NCBI GenBank assembly: GCA_025774615.1
Contig: JALGVQ010000038.1
Location: 1 to 16,562 of the forward strand
Direction of reading: 5' to 3'
Length of the DNA: 16,562 nt
From: a bacterium
GTDB lineage: Bacteria > Blakebacterota > Blakebacteria > Blakebacterales > Blakebacteraceae
Shown here piece after piece: positions 15,317 through 16,562 of this stretch (positions are counted from its first letter, which is position 1; every line of letters begins with the position of its first letter). The notes beneath the pieces are model-generated. The model worked only from the letters and a program-made list of their open reading frames with translations. It did no database searches and had not been told where the DNA came from. Position numbers and translations under genes: made by a program.

Positions 15317-15355
15317 AAAAAGGGCGGCGGCTCGCACAGTGGAGCCGCCGCCCTT
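15317..15355 (-). terminator. Intrinsic terminator, best oriented for the minus-strand TonB_C gene; possibly bidirectional
   Basis: A perfect 14-bp stem (15320-15333 pairing with 15342-15355, arm AAGGGCGGCGGCTC) encloses an 8-nt loop. Read on the minus strand, the stem runs into TTTTT, as expected of a terminator about 25 bp after the TonB_C stop at 15380. Read on the plus strand it is followed by CCTGTTT, a poor U-tract, but it may still end pruA transcripts that stop at 15298. Confidence 0.85.
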
Positions 15356-15379
15356 CCTGTTTGCTCTGACAGAATACCC

Positions 15380-16432
15380 TCAGGGAGTCGGCCGGTAATG
15401 ACCCCAGCCGTCCTCGGAGAGAACGAACTGGACGGTCTGGCTCACCAGCGCTCTCACCGGTATGCCGTTGATCGTAGCGGGGTGATAGTGCCACTGCTTG
15501 ACCGCAGCCTCGGCGGCCTTCTCGAAAATCCGGTGACGGTTGGCGGGTACCTGCACAGCGACCTCCACCTGCTCAACTGTTCCGTCAGTCCCGATGACGA
15601 CATGAAAGGTCACGAAGCCCTCGACGCCCGCGCGGCGGGCGATCTCCGGATAATCAGCCGGGCTGTAGTGGGTGAGAGTGGGAGGGGTGTCCCAGTTCAG
15701 GTAGATCCGTGGTGAGGGGGTGATCGATCCTTCACCCGTCGCATCCGGTCCGAAACTCGACATCACGGGCGCGGTCGCCCTGTTCCCGATGAGGTAGGGC
15801 GAGGAGTCGGGAGTGTCGAACGTCAGGACGGCGAACACCGCGTTCTCATCGGTGATCCGCTTGCCGCATGCGATCGGCCGACCAGGATCCACTGCCATCT
15901 GGATGAGGAAGACCTCTTCCTCGTTGCGTGTGATGTTCATGCGGAATTCAAGGTCGCCGTTCTCGGTGTGAGCCTCTAGTGATCCATCCCATGAGTCGCT
16001 CGAATAAGATCCCCATCCCGGTTCCGGGCTGAGTTGATACGTGTACTGTCCCCCCTTCGCTCTGACGGCCTGCAGCAGATAGTAAGACTGGCTGACGATC
16101 TCCAGGTTCTCGAAGGAGTACTTCGCACGCACCACGTCGATGGCCCGTGAAGCGTCGGCTACCGCCTCATTGACTGCTTCCCGGGGGTGGTGGCCACGCA
16201 GCGGGGGAAGGAGGACCCGCGGTTCACCCCTCCGGGCGTCGATCACGTAAAGTCGTACCCGGTTCAGTGTGAAGGTTACCGGGTGACGCTCGCGCTTTTC
16301 CTCGGTGTCAGAGGCGGCCGTGATGTCGGCGGCCAGAGTTCCCGCCGAAAGGGGAAGAAGAGCAAGCAGCAGAGTGGCCAGGAGCGCGCTGCACAGAGCG
16401 TGGCGCGTGATGTCGGTGAAAGAGGCGCGCAT
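15380..16432 (-). CDS. TonB C-terminal-domain envelope protein
   Basis: A 350-residue protein from ATG 16432. The N-terminus HALCSALLATLLLALLPLSAG (11-31) is a signal peptide or membrane anchor, with possible cleavage near LAA (33-35). Residues about 50-245 form a middle region I do not recognise. The C-terminus (261-338) is a TonB_C domain, with YPEIARRAGVEGFVTFHVVI, then GTDGTVEQVEV and AVKQWHYHPA. There is no Pro-rich periplasm-spanning stretch as in energy-transducing TonB, so a transport role is doubtful. Such proteins are common in FCB bacteria and often have unknown envelope roles. AAGGA 9 nt upstream and a TGATG overlap with the upstream stop decide the start. The earlier in-frame GTG at 16483 has no ribosome site and lies inside the upstream gene. 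The strong terminator at 15317-15355 follows. Confidence 0.85.
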   Translation of the reverse strand: MRASFTDITRHALCSALLATLLLALLPLSAGTLAADITAASDTEEKRERHPVTFTLNRVRLYVIDARRGEPRVLLPPLRGHHPREAVNEAVADASRAIDVVRAKYSFENLEIVSQSYYLLQAVRAKGGQYTYQLSPEPGWGSYSSDSWDGSLEAHTENGDLEFRMNITRNEEEVFLIQMAVDPGRPIACGKRITDENAVFAVLTFDTPDSSPYLIGNRATAPVMSSFGPDATGEGSITPSPRIYLNWDTPPTLTHYSPADYPEIARRAGVEGFVTFHVVIGTDGTVEQVEVAVQVPANRHRIFEKAAEAAVKQWHYHPATINGIPVRALVSQTVQFVLSEDGWGHYRPTP

Positions 16433-16562
16433 CACCGCTGTTCCTTCAGCATTTCGGAGCCCTCTCCATCCGACTCGAGCCACAGGTAATGAGCATTATC
16501 TTCCTCGGCATCTGTTTCGATCTCGACGGTTGCCTTCTCACCATCCACGGATAGTTCCGTGA
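16432..16562 (-). CDS. 3' end of an unidentified gene, truncated by the right window edge
   Basis: The last 42 codons and TGA stop (16434-16432) of an open frame enter from the right edge on the minus strand. The translation is acidic, includes VEIETDAEEDNAHYLWLES, and ends LKEQR. Its stop shares one base with the TonB_C ATG (TGATG), and its final codons contain that gene's AAGGA ribosome site, so the two are translationally coupled in one operon. No family can be named from so short a piece. Confidence 0.6.
   Translation of the reverse strand, partial: TELSVDGEKATVEIETDAEEDNAHYLWLESDGEGSEMLKEQR

Noticed and set aside
1-16562. CRISPR array, insertion sequence, tRNA or rRNA
   Set aside because: No regularly spaced repeats, transposase motifs, cloverleaf or rRNA-like conserved stretches were seen on either strand. 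A covariance search could still find a small RNA.

Overview
The window reads as a GC-rich bacterial chromosome segment from a Gram-negative, didermic lineage. It encodes a Tat signal, Sec signal peptides, a TonB C-terminal-domain protein, a CHASE2-linked serine/threonine kinase and a DUF4954 beta-helix protein. This mix is typical of the FCB side of the tree (Bacteroidota relatives, Gemmatimonadota, and candidate phyla such as Latescibacterota, Eisenbacteria or Krumholzibacteriota). That placement is inference; no rRNA or tRNA gene is present to settle it. Almost everything is ordinary dense chromosomal coding, apart from a visibly AT-richer accessory gene at the left edge.

Layout, left to right. 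(1) 1-1003, minus: a left-truncated XRE-HTH plus ImmA/IrrE-type zinc peptidase, with its own promoter and a palindromic candidate operator at 1036-1095. (2) 1173-3806, minus: a two-gene operon of a bifunctional formimidoyltransferase-cyclodeaminase (FTCD), carrying a C2H2-like zinc-finger insert, followed by an SDR protein whose catalytic Tyr and Lys are replaced. (3) 4035-7636, plus: three coupled or overlapping genes, namely the DUF4954 beta-helix protein, an RsmB/RsmF-like RNA cytosine-5 methyltransferase, and a separate gene for the COG3270 PUA-like domain that is fused to the methyltransferase in E. coli RsmF. (4) 7615-9783, minus: a receptor-like Ser/Thr kinase with a CHASE2 sensor, whose stop region overlaps the previous operon tail-to-tail by 22 bp. 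(5) 9979-13528, plus: a secreted S9 prolyl-oligopeptidase-family peptidase and a HisC-like aminotransferase with a twin-arginine signal and possible lipobox. (6) 13691-15298, plus: 1-pyrroline-5-carboxylate dehydrogenase, with its own promoter and a strong hairpin in its leader. (7) 15320-15355: a strong intrinsic terminator that best serves the minus-strand pair to its right. (8) 15380-16562, minus: a TonB_C-domain envelope protein, translationally coupled to an upstream gene whose last 42 codons are visible at the right edge.

A loose metabolic theme is amino-acid use. A secreted peptidase releases peptides, FTCD takes the formimino group from formiminoglutamate (histidine degradation) and yields glutamate plus one-carbon folate, and PruA makes glutamate from proline or ornithine carbon. 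No hut, putA or other dedicated partner gene is in view, so this link is suggestive only.

The most interesting items are the zinc-finger insertion in FTCD, the Tat-exported aminotransferase, the SDR with a broken catalytic tetrad, the split RsmF-type methyltransferase, and the XRE-ImmA accessory gene with its palindromic control region. I found no CRISPR array, insertion sequence, tRNA or rRNA.
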